52,056 nt of DNA, taken from Saccharibacillus qingshengii. GTDB lineage: Bacteria > Bacillota > Bacilli > Paenibacillales > Paenibacillaceae. The position numbers and the translations under genes were made by a program. Below the pieces are notes generated by a model. It was not told the origin of the DNA. It did no database searches and saw only the letters and a program-made list of their open reading frames with translations. The stretch spans positions 1 through 52,056 of the forward strand of contig NZ_JAAZWC010000032.1 in assembly GCF_013185195.1 (NCBI RefSeq), written 5' to 3'. Positions 16,508 to 24,759 of the stretch are shown here, piece after piece (position 1 is the first letter of the stretch; every line of letters starts with the position of its first letter).

Positions 16508-18592
16508 TTACGGATTTTGCACAGCGGCTCCGTCCACCGGAGTGCCGTCTTCATTCGTTTTGGGCTGCAGCTTCTTCGGATTGCCGTCCAGGCCGTACTC
16601 GTAATCGTATGCATCGAAGATCTTGCGCGCAATCGGCGCCGCACTCTGGGAGCCGAAGCCGCCTTCCGGTACGACAACCGCCACGGCGAGCTTCGGGTTA
16701 TCGCGCGGAGCGTAAGCGATGAATACGCCGTTATCGATATCGATACCGCGTACACGCTGCGTGGATGTGCCCGTTTTCCGTGCATAGTCGTAAGGGAAAT
16801 CGTCAAATGTTCCTTTTAATTCGGTGTTCATGCCTTTTTGAATCAAATTCCAATATTCGTCCGAATACTCGGCTTTATTCAGTACTTCGCGTTTGGCTGT
16901 AAGGATCGTTTTGCCCTCAGCGTTCGTGATTTTGTCGACAATTTGCGGCTTCAGCCGCTCGCCGCGATTGGCCAGCATGACCGTATACTGCGCCAGCTGC
17001 ATCGTCGTATACTTGCCTAGCTGTCCGAATGAAGACATCGCCGAACGCGTAAGCAGACTTTCATTTTTGTTCGTATAGTCGATCGTACCGGCTTGTTCTC
17101 CCGGCAGATCGATCTTGGTCGGCACACCAAGACCGAACTCTTTCATACGCTTGTCCCAGACATCAATGACTTGGGATCCATATTTGTCCAGCAGCTTCTT
17201 GCCGACCATATCAATCATGAACGTATTCGAAGACTTCTCGATCGCTATCATTGGATTAATGTTGCCCAGGAAGTGTCCGCCGGCATTTTTGATCCCTTTC
17301 TTGTCGGACTCGTTGAGATAGGTAATCCCTTTATCGTAATAATAGGTATAAGGCGTGAACAAGCCTTCTTTGAGGCCGATTAATACGCTGAGCGGTTTGA
17401 TCGTCGAACCCATATATACGACGGATTCCGCTTTATTGCGCTGGTCGTCCGGCGCTTTGGCGCGAATCGTTCCGTTGATATACAGATTTTCGATCTCGTT
17501 GTAATGTTCCGTCGAGATCGAACCGGTATTGTAATAATTGGCATCGAAATCCGGCATGCTGGCCATAGAGACCACCTTACCCGTCTCTACCTCCATCGCC
17601 ACGGCAAAGCCCGTCGATACGTACGGATGGGTCGCTTGAAGCGTCCGAATCTGGCTGGAGATCGCTTTTTCCGTTTCCGTTTGGACATACTTATTGATGG
17701 TCATCCATATGTTGTCTCCCTTTTCGGGAGCCACAATCACTTCGGTTCCGCCTTCTTTGGCCATACTCTGCGGCGTGATTTCAATACGCTTGTATCCGTT
17801 CTTCCCGCGCAGCGTTTCTTGGAACTGCTGCTCCAGGCCGTAATATCCAACGATTTCTTCTTCTAGATACTGCAGGGTCGGATCGGACTGCTTCGACTGG
17901 TTTTTGAATATGGTCTGATACAACTCGAAGTTTTTGTTTTCTCGGACGGACCTGAATTTGGACAGATAACCAACCGTTTGTACCGCTACCGAGTCCGGGT
18001 CATACTCTCGGGTCGTCTCTTCGACAACCTCAAGCATCAGTACGCCTTTGAATTCGTTTTTGTGTTCCTTGAAATAAGCCACTTCGGCTTCGTTCAATTC
18101 CATTTTGATTTTGCGCGGCATGTAGCCGTAGTGACTGTTATTGTTCAGATCCAGCAGCCCTGCTTTTGCACCCTGTCCCACCATCTGCTCAAGGGTCGGC
18201 TGTTCTCCGTTCGGATTGAGCTCCTTGAACTTGGCCAGCAGCTGATTGACCACCTTTTTAAGTTCGGGACGGTTCTGAAGCCCTTTTTCGTTATTATCTC
18301 CGTAGTTCTTCAAAGGCGTCGCGTACAGCGTCTGAATCGGCTTGGAGTAAGCGATCGGAACGCCTTCCGCCGATAGGATGTTGCCGCGAACCGGCTGCAT
18401 CGGAATATCGCGTGTTACCCGGCTGACCGCTTCCTGTTTCAGTTGGGGGCCTTCGACGAATTGAAGCATGGCTGTCCGGACGATGATCACGGAAAAGATG
18501 ACGAATACGCTGAAAAAAAACAAATTGAGCCGCAGTCCGAAGCCGCGCTGACGGCGCATCTCGTTTTCCCGGTCTTTATCTTGCACTTTCAT
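16508..18592 (-). CDS. Class B penicillin-binding protein (transpeptidase), upstream copy
   Basis: This 694-residue protein is the tandem paralogue of the next gene. The two are alike throughout, from the cytoplasmic basic start through the anchor (about 20-45; both share the VIIVRTA / LQFVE type segment) to the C-terminal Y-G-L-D-G-x-P-K-K. Catalytic motifs are S396-T-I-K399, S454-S-N456 and K606-T-G-T, so both copies should be active. It lies 45 nt after the transglutaminase-like gene and 71 nt before the second PBP, with a hairpin but no terminator between, so co-transcription is likely. Confidence 0.9.
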   Translation of the reverse strand: MKVQDKDRENEMRRQRGFGLRLNLFFFSVFVIFSVIIVRTAMLQFVEGPQLKQEAVSRVTRDIPMQPVRGNILSAEGVPIAYSKPIQTLYATPLKNYGDNNEKGLQNRPELKKVVNQLLAKFKELNPNGEQPTLEQMVGQGAKAGLLDLNNNSHYGYMPRKIKMELNEAEVAYFKEHKNEFKGVLMLEVVEETTREYDPDSVAVQTVGYLSKFRSVRENKNFELYQTIFKNQSKQSDPTLQYLEEEIVGYYGLEQQFQETLRGKNGYKRIEITPQSMAKEGGTEVIVAPEKGDNIWMTINKYVQTETEKAISSQIRTLQATHPYVSTGFAVAMEVETGKVVSMASMPDFDANYYNTGSISTEHYNEIENLYINGTIRAKAPDDQRNKAESVVYMGSTIKPLSVLIGLKEGLFTPYTYYYDKGITYLNESDKKGIKNAGGHFLGNINPMIAIEKSSNTFMIDMVGKKLLDKYGSQVIDVWDKRMKEFGLGVPTKIDLPGEQAGTIDYTNKNESLLTRSAMSSFGQLGKYTTMQLAQYTVMLANRGERLKPQIVDKITNAEGKTILTAKREVLNKAEYSDEYWNLIQKGMNTELKGTFDDFPYDYARKTGTSTQRVRGIDIDNGVFIAYAPRDNPKLAVAVVVPEGGFGSQSAAPIARKIFDAYDYEYGLDGNPKKLQPKTNEDGTPVDGAAVQNP

Positions 18593-18637
18593 GGGCGCCT
18601 CCTCTTGATGTTCCTTGACCGCAGGGTCGTACCGTAG

Positions 18638-19762
18638 TTACAGCACACTCTGCTTGATATGGGTATCGGCGAAATTTTCGCGATCGAACCAATCTCCTCC
18701 GGATGCCCAGGTCGGATCGAGTTCGATCCAGCGCTGTTCATCCGGCAGATAGACTTCGTTCCAGGCATGCGAGCCGTAGCCGCCCCTGCCGTCTGACCCG
18801 AGTCCGGTTACGACACGGACCTGAAGTCCGGAGGAGCGGGCCATAACGGCATATAGGCGGGCATAATCGATACAGACGCCGCGGCGTGTATCGTACGTAT
18901 CGCGCGGCGTCTGCTCGTGCCAGACGCCTTCGTTCTCATACGCGCCGACTTTGTCGTAATCGTACCGGATCCGGCTTCCGACCCAGTCGTACAGCTTCTG
19001 GGCTTTTTCTTTCTCGTTGCCCGTTCCCGCAATCCGTACAGCGGCCTGTGCGATATCGGCCGGAATATTCCGGTCGATCGCTTCGTATTTCCGCTGCAGG
19101 ATTCCGTCCAGTTCTTCGGCGGCCGACGCGGTCAGTACCGGCAGTTTGCCGCTGATCCAGTCGCCCGCCGCCGGTTCGAATACGTGCTGGGACACGGCGC
19201 GATACACCGGCGAAGCTTCGGTATAAGGGCTCACCGGACTTTTGGGCAGCAAAGAGACAATGACGAACAGCAGCGCCAGCAGCAGCAGGCTTCTCCAGAC
19301 TCCGGCCACCAGGCCAAGCCCGGCTCCTCCGACCCGGTCCATGAACGTTCCGCCGCTGCGGCGTTTGCCTTTTCTCTTCGGCGGTTCTTCCGTGGGCGTC
19401 CGCCATCTGCCCAACAGCGCAAGCGCCGCCAGACAAACCGGATAGATCAGCGCGAAGAGCAGCACAACCCGAAGCAGTGAAAATTCGGAAACAAAGCCAA
19501 GCAGCGAATATCCGATTCCCTTCCACTTCGGCAGCTCGCCGGCCGGCATGTCCAGCAGAGTCCGATCGGCCCAATCCCGCGCGTACGGCGATACCCATCC
19601 CGCGAGAAGCAGTGCGGCCAGAATGCTCAGCACCCGCAGCAGCAGCCGTCCGACCATGCTTCCGAGGCCCGCCGCCATCCTTTTGGTTCCAAGTACGGAG
19701 CCGTGAACAACCGATAGCAGCAGGACCGCCAACAGCAGCAGACTGAGAAGATCCATATTCAT
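18638..19762 (-). CDS. Membrane protein with CvpA-like N-terminus and transglutaminase-like domain
   Basis: I use ATG 19762 (374 residues); an upstream in-frame GTG at 19774 overlaps the GGGAGG ribosome binding site. Membrane segments lie near 5-20, 38-58, 85-118 and 155-172. DRVGGAGLGLVAGV (142-155) resembles the conserved motif of CvpA. The C-terminal domain has the papain-like transglutaminase triad C297 (GVCIDYA), H332 (GSHAWNEVY) and D349 (ELDPTW), probably outside the cell. Such domains act as cross-linkers or, more often, proteases; the reaction here is not known. Position before two PBPs suggests an envelope role. Confidence 0.82.
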   Translation of the reverse strand: MNMDLLSLLLLAVLLLSVVHGSVLGTKRMAAGLGSMVGRLLLRVLSILAALLLAGWVSPYARDWADRTLLDMPAGELPKWKGIGYSLLGFVSEFSLLRVVLLFALIYPVCLAALALLGRWRTPTEEPPKRKGKRRSGGTFMDRVGGAGLGLVAGVWRSLLLLALLFVIVSLLPKSPVSPYTEASPVYRAVSQHVFEPAAGDWISGKLPVLTASAAEELDGILQRKYEAIDRNIPADIAQAAVRIAGTGNEKEKAQKLYDWVGSRIRYDYDKVGAYENEGVWHEQTPRDTYDTRRGVCIDYARLYAVMARSSGLQVRVVTGLGSDGRGGYGSHAWNEVYLPDEQRWIELDPTWASGGDWFDRENFADTHIKQSVL

Positions 19763-19820
19763 CGGGAAACCCACCTCCCGACTATTGGACGCGCGGACCG
19801 TGTGTGTTCCCTGCGCCGCC

Positions 19821-20258
19821 TCATTTGCGGCTCTGCGCCGCGCGGATCAGCGCATTCACCTGCTCGCCGCGTTCCCACTCGCCGAGAGGAACGCCGCGGT
19901 ACGCGACTTTCACGACCGCCGCGTTCGGCCTGCCCTCCAGTTTCAGACTCGGCGTTTCTACCGTAAAAGAACCGTCCGCGGCTTTTTGGAACACAGCTTC
20001 CGACGCTTCGGATTTCAACATTTTCAAGGCTTCTCCCTGCAGCTTGGCTACCGCTTCGTCTTTTACACCCGCTGCCGTATCTTGGATTTGACCGAGCGAT
20101 ACTCCGCTGTAGACGACAAGCGCCACGACGATCACGATCGCAATTGCCCATTTCAGCATGGTTTTGATTATATTTATGACCAGCAGGACCGCTACCAGCG
20201 CGATGAGAAGAATCAGCCAGTTCTGCCTGGCGAATTCGAACCAGACTTCCGTATTCAT
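19821..20258 (-). CDS. Small membrane-anchored protein of unknown function
   Basis: This 145-residue protein is not one I recognise. A short N-terminal stretch leads into two adjacent hydrophobic segments (about 14-30 and 34-52), followed by a helical region rich in Lys/Ala/Glu (about 58-95) and a small beta-rich end. That suggests an anchored extracytoplasmic domain. It has its own promoter (20348-20377) and lies 58 nt upstream of the CvpA/transglutaminase gene. It is therefore probably the first gene of a four-gene envelope operon with the two PBPs. Confidence 0.7.
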   Translation of the reverse strand: MNTEVWFEFARQNWLILLIALVAVLLVINIIKTMLKWAIAIVIVVALVVYSGVSLGQIQDTAAGVKDEAVAKLQGEALKMLKSEASEAVFQKAADGSFTVETPSLKLEGRPNAAVVKVAYRGVPLGEWERGEQVNALIRAAQSRK

Positions 20259-20347
20259 TCAGGCCCAACCTCCGTTCTTCCTTCTTCATTCTTGGTTCTT
20301 CTTACGGCACCCGGCTCCATAGTTCCAGAGTCATCCGGCGCTTTTCA

Positions 20348-20377
20348 ATTATACAGGAATAAAAGGCCCTCTGTCAG
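20348..20377 (-). promoter_or_regulatory. Promoter of the membrane protein-transglutaminase-PBP operon
   Basis: CTGACA and TATAAT separated by 18 nt on the minus strand, about 90 nt upstream of the first ATG. Confidence 0.6.
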
Positions 20378-20405
20378 CTTTCGAAGGATTCTTGCCCCCG
20401 GGCTT

Positions 20406-20434
20406 TTGCATTCCGCTGCGCAGGCCGGTAAAAT
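20406..20434 (+). promoter_or_regulatory. Promoter of the Toprim protein gene
   Basis: TTGCAT and TAAAAT separated by 17 nt on the plus strand, 43 nt upstream of the ATG. It is back to back with the envelope operon promoter. Confidence 0.6.
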
Positions 20435-20477
20435 AAACAAAAACATGCGATCCTATTGCAGCAGGAGGCCAACCCTT

Positions 20478-20882
20478 ATGCCGATTACCGTCATCGTAGA
20501 AGGCAAAAACGACCGCAGCAAGCTTCGGCGGCTGCTGGAAGAAAATATCCGGATTTTGTGCACGTTTGGTACCCCGAACTCCGCCAGGCTGGAGTCGCTG
20601 TATCGGGAAGCGCGCGACGACGAGGTCTTCTTGTTCCTCGATAACGATTCCTCGGGCCGGAAGATCCGGGCGCTGGTGTCCGATCTGTTTCCGGATGCGG
20701 ACCATATGTATACGCGCCGCGGTTATGCCGGAGTCGAAGGCACGCCGGACGAGTATGTCGTTCAACAGTTGGAGAAAGCCGGGCTGGAAGAGTTTATCCG
20801 GTATCCCGAACTCATGCTCAAGCCGGAAGCGGAAATCGAGCGCCGCCGAAATCTTTCCGCGGATCGGACTCCTCCCTCTTAA
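20478..20882 (+). CDS. Small stand-alone Toprim domain protein
   Basis: The ATG at 20478 follows GCAGGAGGCC and gives 134 residues. The Toprim motifs are V-I-V-E8-G-K-N-D and L-F-L-D55-N-D57-S-S-G-R-K. These Glu and Asp-x-Asp residues bind Mg2+ in primases, topoisomerases, OLD nucleases and RNase M5. The protein is little more than the Toprim core plus a short helical C-terminus, like the small Toprim proteins of Bacillales whose job is not settled. RNase M5 (rnmV) is larger and normally beside ksgA, which is not here, so I do not assign it. Confidence 0.85.
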   Translation: MPITVIVEGKNDRSKLRRLLEENIRILCTFGTPNSARLESLYREARDDEVFLFLDNDSSGRKIRALVSDLFPDADHMYTRRGYAGVEGTPDEYVVQQLEKAGLEEFIRYPELMLKPEAEIERRRNLSADRTPPS

Positions 20883-20901
20883 GAAAAATCGGCAGCTCTG
20901 C

Positions 20902-20947
20902 ACAAAAACAAAGCCGCCCTCCTCTCCGGTTGGAGCGAAGAACGGCT
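20902..20947 (-). terminator. Terminator after ctaB
   Basis: A 16-bp stem with one mismatch (AGCCGTTCTTCGCTCC against GGAGAGGAGGGCGGCT), loop AACC, then TTTGTTTTTG on the minus strand. It sits between the convergent Toprim and ctaB genes. Confidence 0.7.
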
Positions 20948-20966
20948 CTATAAGCGCCACATCCGA

Positions 20967-21893
20967 TCAGTGCGCCGTATCGACAATCATCAGCAGGAAG
21001 GTCACCATCATATAGTAGATGGAATACATGAACACTTTTTTGCCCCATGCATCGGGATCCTGGCCTTTGGCCAAGCCTTTGACCGCAAAATACAGCCAAA
21101 GCACGGTAATCGCGACCGAAGCGGCCGTGAAGATCATGCCGACATAACCGTAGGCGTACATCAAGATCGGCACCGGAATCAGCAGCACGATATAAGGAAG
21201 CATCTGCCACTGGGTACGACGAATGCCTTTGACAACAGGCAGAATCGGGAATCCCGCTGCGCGGTATTCTTCGACCCGGCGGATGCCGAGTGCCCAGAAA
21301 TGCGGCGGCTGCCACAGGAACATCCACAGGAACAGCAGAACGGCTCCTATATCGATGCGGTTGGTTACGGCGACGTAGCCGATCACCGGCGGCATGGCAC
21401 CGGATATTCCGCCGAGCGACGTGCTCCAGGTCGATGTGCGTTTCAGCCACATCGTGTACAGGACCACGTAAGCGAACATGCCGATCGCCCCGCAGATGCC
21501 GGTCAGCACTCCGCAGAAACCGAACAAAATGGCCAGTCCCAGAACGCCCAGAACGATTCCGTAAGTCAGGACGACTCGCGGTGCGATTCGGCCGGTCGGC
21601 AGCGCGCGATTCTTGGTCCGTTCCATTTTGGTATCCATTTCGCGGTCGAGATAGTTGTTGAATACGCCGGATGCGCCGACGATCAGCATCGTGCCGGCCA
21701 GTGTCGCAATCAGATTGGCCCAGTTGATATTCCACTGCGAAGCCAACCAGAAGCCCGCGAGCGTCACGAACAGGTTGGAGCGCAGAATGCCCGGTTTGGC
21801 GAGTGTGACGAAATCTCTCCAGGTAATCCGCGTATCCGCGTCATCCGGGATAGGGGCGGCTTCCGAGGCTGCATAATTTAACGGTTTGCCCAC
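20967..21893 (-). CDS. ctaB: Heme O synthase CtaB (protoheme IX farnesyltransferase)
   Basis: I choose GTG 21893 because AAAGGAGGAATTAC lies upstream; this gives 308 residues, the usual size. The protein belongs to the UbiA prenyltransferase superfamily, with about nine membrane segments. It transfers a farnesyl group to heme B to make heme O. The prenyl-diphosphate/Mg2+ motif is N-N-Y-L-D-R-E-M-D (79-87), and the second conserved region is around LGGISGAMPPVIGY. Its product feeds CtaA (4384-5298). Unlike in many Bacillales, it is not next to ctaA or the oxidase genes. Confidence 0.93.
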   Translation of the reverse strand: MGKPLNYAASEAAPIPDDADTRITWRDFVTLAKPGILRSNLFVTLAGFWLASQWNINWANLIATLAGTMLIVGASGVFNNYLDREMDTKMERTKNRALPTGRIAPRVVLTYGIVLGVLGLAILFGFCGVLTGICGAIGMFAYVVLYTMWLKRTSTWSTSLGGISGAMPPVIGYVAVTNRIDIGAVLLFLWMFLWQPPHFWALGIRRVEEYRAAGFPILPVVKGIRRTQWQMLPYIVLLIPVPILMYAYGYVGMIFTAASVAITVLWLYFAVKGLAKGQDPDAWGKKVFMYSIYYMMVTFLLMIVDTAH

Positions 21894-22133
21894 GCTTGTA
21901 ATTCCTCCTTTGGTGTTCCGATAAAGACTAAAATCGACCTTCAATAAGTCGAGAAAAGGCATCGCTATGAAATTTATCATATCAAAGCCCCCTTGGATTG
22001 CCAACGATTCCCGAAACAAGTTCGATAATTTGACAATTTCATGAGCTTTTCAAGACATTCTTCAAAAAAGATGTGGAATTTTCTTGGAAAGGGTATACTG
22101 AAACAAAGTCCAATTTAAAACGGAGGTTGTTCG

Positions 22134-22340
22134 ATGAATAAAGGTCTTGCCTTGTGGTTTGCCGTATCCTCGATGGCTCTTATCACCCTCTGCGCGATCC
22201 TGATTAACGAAAGCGCATGGCTGGCTCTTGGAGTAGGGATTGTCGCTGTACTCAATATCGGCTGGGGATTTATTACCAAAGCCCGCATCCAGCGCAAAAC
22301 GGGCACTGCCCAACCGCGTCAGGAAAAGCCGCTCGTCTAG
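22134..22340 (+). CDS. Small two-helix membrane protein, unknown
   Basis: A 68-residue protein with a strong CGGAGG ribosome binding site 7 nt before the ATG. Two hydrophobic helices (about 5-23 and 27-45) are joined by a short polar turn, and the C-terminus is basic (KARIQRKTG). No cysteine or catalytic motif is seen. TATACT lies about 40 nt upstream of the start as a possible -10, without a clear -35. It is monocistronic, divergent from ctaB, and convergent with trpS across a bidirectional terminator. I do not recognise the family. Confidence 0.65.
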   Translation: MNKGLALWFAVSSMALITLCAILINESAWLALGVGIVAVLNIGWGFITKARIQRKTGTAQPRQEKPLV

Positions 22341-22468
22341 TAGACGGACAGCGTTCGAAGCGAAGGTCGATGAACGGACCCGCTTTGCATCCGGATTCGG
22401 GCGACCGTCAAGCCGGCATTTGAGAGCGCTTGCTCAAGCCGGAACCGAACCGGTTTACCCGACAAGTC

Positions 22469-22509
22469 AAAAGCCGCCGCTTCGTCGATCGACGAGGCAG
22501 CGGCTTTTT
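22469..22509. terminator. Bidirectional terminator between the small membrane protein gene and trpS
   Basis: AAAAGCCGC and GCGGCTTTTT form the outer stem and CGTCGATCGACG the inner palindrome. T-runs flank both sides. Confidence 0.75.
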
Positions 22510-22588
22510 GGTTTGTCCGCTTTGCTTCACTGGGCGTTTGCCCTTTTACATTTAAATGTAAGAATCCATTTGAAAAGGTGCGACCGGA

Positions 22589-23575
22589 TCAACCTTTAGG
22601 CAGAAAACCCATCCGTTCGCGTACGCCCTTCATGGTTTCTTCGGCTACGGCTTCGGCACGTTCCGCGCCTTTGGCCAGAATCCGCTTGATTTCGCCCGAT
22701 TCGCGGATCTCGTGGTAGCGCTGCTGCAGGGGTTCCAATACCGAGACGACGGCTTCGCCCAGTTCTTTTTTGAATGCGCCGTACATCTTGCCCTCGAAAT
22801 GTTCCTGTACCTGCTGAAGCGTCTGGCCTGTACATTCCGCATAAATGCCCATCAGGTTGCTGACTTCCGGTTTGTTCGCCGGGTCGTAGCGTACTTCGCT
22901 GCCCGAATCGGTCGTCGCACGGCTGAACTTTTTGCGGATGACATCCGGCGGATCAAGCAGGGCAATATAACTGCCCGCGTTCGCGTTGCTTTTGCTCATT
23001 TTTTTGGAAGCGTCGTCCAGGCCCATCACCCGTGCGCCGACTTTCGGGATGTACGGTTCCGGCACGGTAAAGAAATCGCCGAAGCGGGAATTGAAACGGC
23101 CGGCCAGGTCGCGGGTCAGCTCGAGATGCTGCTTCTGGTCTTCGCCGACCGGAACCAGATCGGCCTGATACAGCAGAATGTCCGCTGCCATCAGCGAAGG
23201 ATAGACAAACAGACCTGCTCCGACCGAGCCTTTGCCTTCGGACTTGTCTTTGAACTGCGTCATCCGCTCCAGCTCGCCCATTCCGGTCAGCGTCGTCATC
23301 AACCATCCGAGTTCCGCGTGCTGCGGGACATGGGACTGCATGAAGATATGGGCTTTCTCCGGATCGATTCCGGCTGCCGCATACAGGGTCGCCACCGATT
23401 CGGACTGCTCGCGCAGCGCGGCCGGATCCTGAGGGACCGTAATGGCATGCAGATCGACGACCGAGAAGAAACATTCGTGATCGTGCTGCAGGTTAACAAA
23501 ATTCTTGATGGCCCCGATATAGTTGCCGATCGTCAGCTGACCGCTGGGCTGGATGCCCGATAAGACCTTTTTCAT
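22589..23575 (-). CDS. trpS: Tryptophanyl-tRNA synthetase
   Basis: ATG 23575 after AGCGGAGGAAC gives 328 residues, the usual class Ic size. The HIGH-equivalent is T-I-G-N (15-18) in SGQLTIGNY and the KMSKS loop is intact at 192-196. The enzyme charges tRNA-Trp. It is transcribed alone from a canonical promoter through a T-box leader with a UGG specifier, so it is induced when uncharged tRNA-Trp accumulates. The leader carries an unusual triple repeat (23700-23839). Confidence 0.95.
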   Translation of the reverse strand: MKKVLSGIQPSGQLTIGNYIGAIKNFVNLQHDHECFFSVVDLHAITVPQDPAALREQSESVATLYAAAGIDPEKAHIFMQSHVPQHAELGWLMTTLTGMGELERMTQFKDKSEGKGSVGAGLFVYPSLMAADILLYQADLVPVGEDQKQHLELTRDLAGRFNSRFGDFFTVPEPYIPKVGARVMGLDDASKKMSKSNANAGSYIALLDPPDVIRKKFSRATTDSGSEVRYDPANKPEVSNLMGIYAECTGQTLQQVQEHFEGKMYGAFKKELGEAVVSVLEPLQQRYHEIRESGEIKRILAKGAERAEAVAEETMKGVRERMGFLPKG

Positions 23576-23635
23576 GATTATTGTTCCTCCGCTTCTGGTT
23601 GGTCCGCCGCGCACTGCGGCAGACTGTTTGAACGC

Positions 23636-23669
23636 AAAAAGGCCCCGCGTCCGCAAGGGACGTGAGACC
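23636..23669 (-). terminator. Attenuator terminator of the trpS T-box
   Basis: GGTCTCACGTCC pairs with GGACGCGGGGCC (11 of 12 positions) and TTTTT follows. Its 5' arm overlaps the end of the antiterminator sequence, as in known T-box switches. Confidence 0.8.
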
Positions 23670-23699
23670 GTGGTACCACCCTTATTCATCGATTAACCG

Positions 23700-23839
23700 T
23701 TTATCCGTTGTGCGGTATCGCACAGGATATTCCCAGGATAAACGGGTTTATCCGTTGTGCGGTATCGCACAGGATATTCCCAGGATAAACGGGTTTATCC
23801 CTTGTGCGTATCGCACAGGATATTCCCAGGATAAACGGG
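23700..23839. repeat. Three tandem 47-nt hairpin repeats inside the T-box leader
   Basis: Direct repeats start at 23700, 23747 and 23794 (lengths 47, 47, 46). Copies 1 and 2 are identical; copy 3 differs by one substitution and one deletion. Each unit is an imperfect palindrome: outer arms TTTATCC / GGATAAA and an inner TGTGCGGTATCGCACA hairpin. There are no unique spacers, so it is not a CRISPR array. Confidence 0.92.
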
Positions 23840-24073
23840 CGTAGGCTGTGCAACATGCACCGCATACACGTAACCGATCTTGAACGTTCCGGTAACGGAG
23901 AACGCAGGCCGGCCGGCCTATTGGGGAAGTTGGGCTTCCGGTTCGGCTCGGCGCTCAAGGGTCCATTCGGACAGGAGGCTTTCGCCGGCTCGCATCATCC
24001 GCCGGCTTTCTGAAGAAAGCTTCTCCCGCTTACTTGTCCCCGTCATCGCTTTGTTGCAATTGGTTTGTTCCCC

Positions 24074-24102
24074 ATCATAAAGTTGCGATCGTACTTTGTC
24101 AA
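24074..24102 (-). promoter_or_regulatory. SigA-type promoter of trpS
   Basis: A perfect TTGACA and TATGAT with 17-nt spacing on the minus strand, about 25-30 nt before the start of the T-box Stem I. Confidence 0.88.
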
Positions 24103-24170
24103 TTGTTCGGTTCCGCCGAATCCTCTCTTGGCTCCCTTTCCGCGAGAGGACTCCTGCCTTGAATCGTCTT

Positions 24171-24578
24171 TCAGGAAAGCTCGGAGCGAGCTTCCTTGTA
24201 AGCCGGTTTCGGGTAGCGGATCATGCTGCTGGCCATGTTGTAGTTCGATTCGAACTGGGCGTCGACGACTACGGCGGCTTTGCGGATCGCAAAGTCATAA
24301 TTGATCTCGCCATGCGTCCAACTCTTCTTATAGTTGAGCGATTCGATAGCCATATTGCGGAAAGCCCGGATCTGATGTTCGTTCAGTCCCCGTTCCGGCC
24401 CTTCCACATGTCCGTCCCGACCTGCGAGCGGCGTATGGCGAATTCCGAATTTGCCGACGACGTTGTTGCGAATCTGGATGAATACCGTTCCGGCTTCCAG
24501 ACCGAAAAGTTCTTCGCTCAATTCCTTGAATACGATATCGAGCTGTCTGGGAAGCGAGTATTCGTTAACGACAAACAT
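24171..24578 (-). CDS. Conserved hypothetical protein, unknown function
   Basis: ATG 24578, 7 nt after AAGGGGGA, gives 135 residues; an ATG six codons further upstream lacks a ribosome binding site. The protein looks soluble and globular: an alternating N-terminal part (LDIVFKELSEELFGLEAGTV, then FIQIRNNVVGKFGIRH) and a helical C-terminal part with aromatic residues. No signal peptide, membrane segment or catalytic motif is obvious, and I do not recognise the family. It has its own strong promoter at 24658-24686 and ends about 70 nt before the trpS promoter. Confidence 0.75.
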   Translation of the reverse strand: MFVVNEYSLPRQLDIVFKELSEELFGLEAGTVFIQIRNNVVGKFGIRHTPLAGRDGHVEGPERGLNEHQIRAFRNMAIESLNYKKSWTHGEINYDFAIRKAAVVVDAQFESNYNMASSMIRYPKPAYKEARSELS

Positions 24579-24657
24579 GCTAGTCCCCCTTATCATTGGT
24601 GTTTCTTAAGTACCTTTTACTTGCAGCTTCTATACCGGTATGTAGCGCTTAAGACTC

Positions 24658-24686
24658 ATTATAGAGCCATAAGTTCGCCGCTTCAA
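24658..24686 (-). promoter_or_regulatory. Promoter of the hypothetical gene 24171-24578
   Basis: TTGAAG and TATAAT separated by 17 nt on the minus strand, about 80 nt upstream of the ATG. Confidence 0.75.
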
Positions 24687-24759
24687 TACAACAAGCAAGA
24701 ATTGGTTATATATAACTATTCGCTCAAAAATAAAAGCCGGTTTTCGACTATAATCAAAC

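Larger units (their letters stand above)
23636..24045 (-). ncRNA. T-box leader RNA of trpS (tRNA-Trp sensor)
   Basis: The minus strand shows the T-box sequence AGGGTGGTACCACGG (23668-23682) and Stem I elements such as GATGACGGGGACAAGTA, with the AGAAAGCCGGCGGATGATG region at about 23990-24012. The likely specifier is TGG at 23963-23965 in GAATGGACC, the Trp codon, which agrees with the gene controlled. Uncharged tRNA pairs with the specifier and the T-box bulge and stabilises the antiterminator. The 5' boundary is approximate. Between Stem I and the antiterminator the leader is lengthened by three 47-nt repeats. Confidence 0.9.

Noticed and set aside
14820-16604. Plus-strand frame of 594 codons
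   Set aside because: Antisense shadow of the downstream PBP gene, whose catalytic motifs are intact.
23700-23839. Possible CRISPR array
   Set aside because: The 47-nt units abut each other with no unique spacers and no cas genes are near; they are tandem hairpin repeats in a T-box leader.
23662-23958. Small frames encoding repeated peptides on both strands
   Set aside because: The repeated peptide simply reflects the 47-nt DNA repeats inside the trpS leader RNA.
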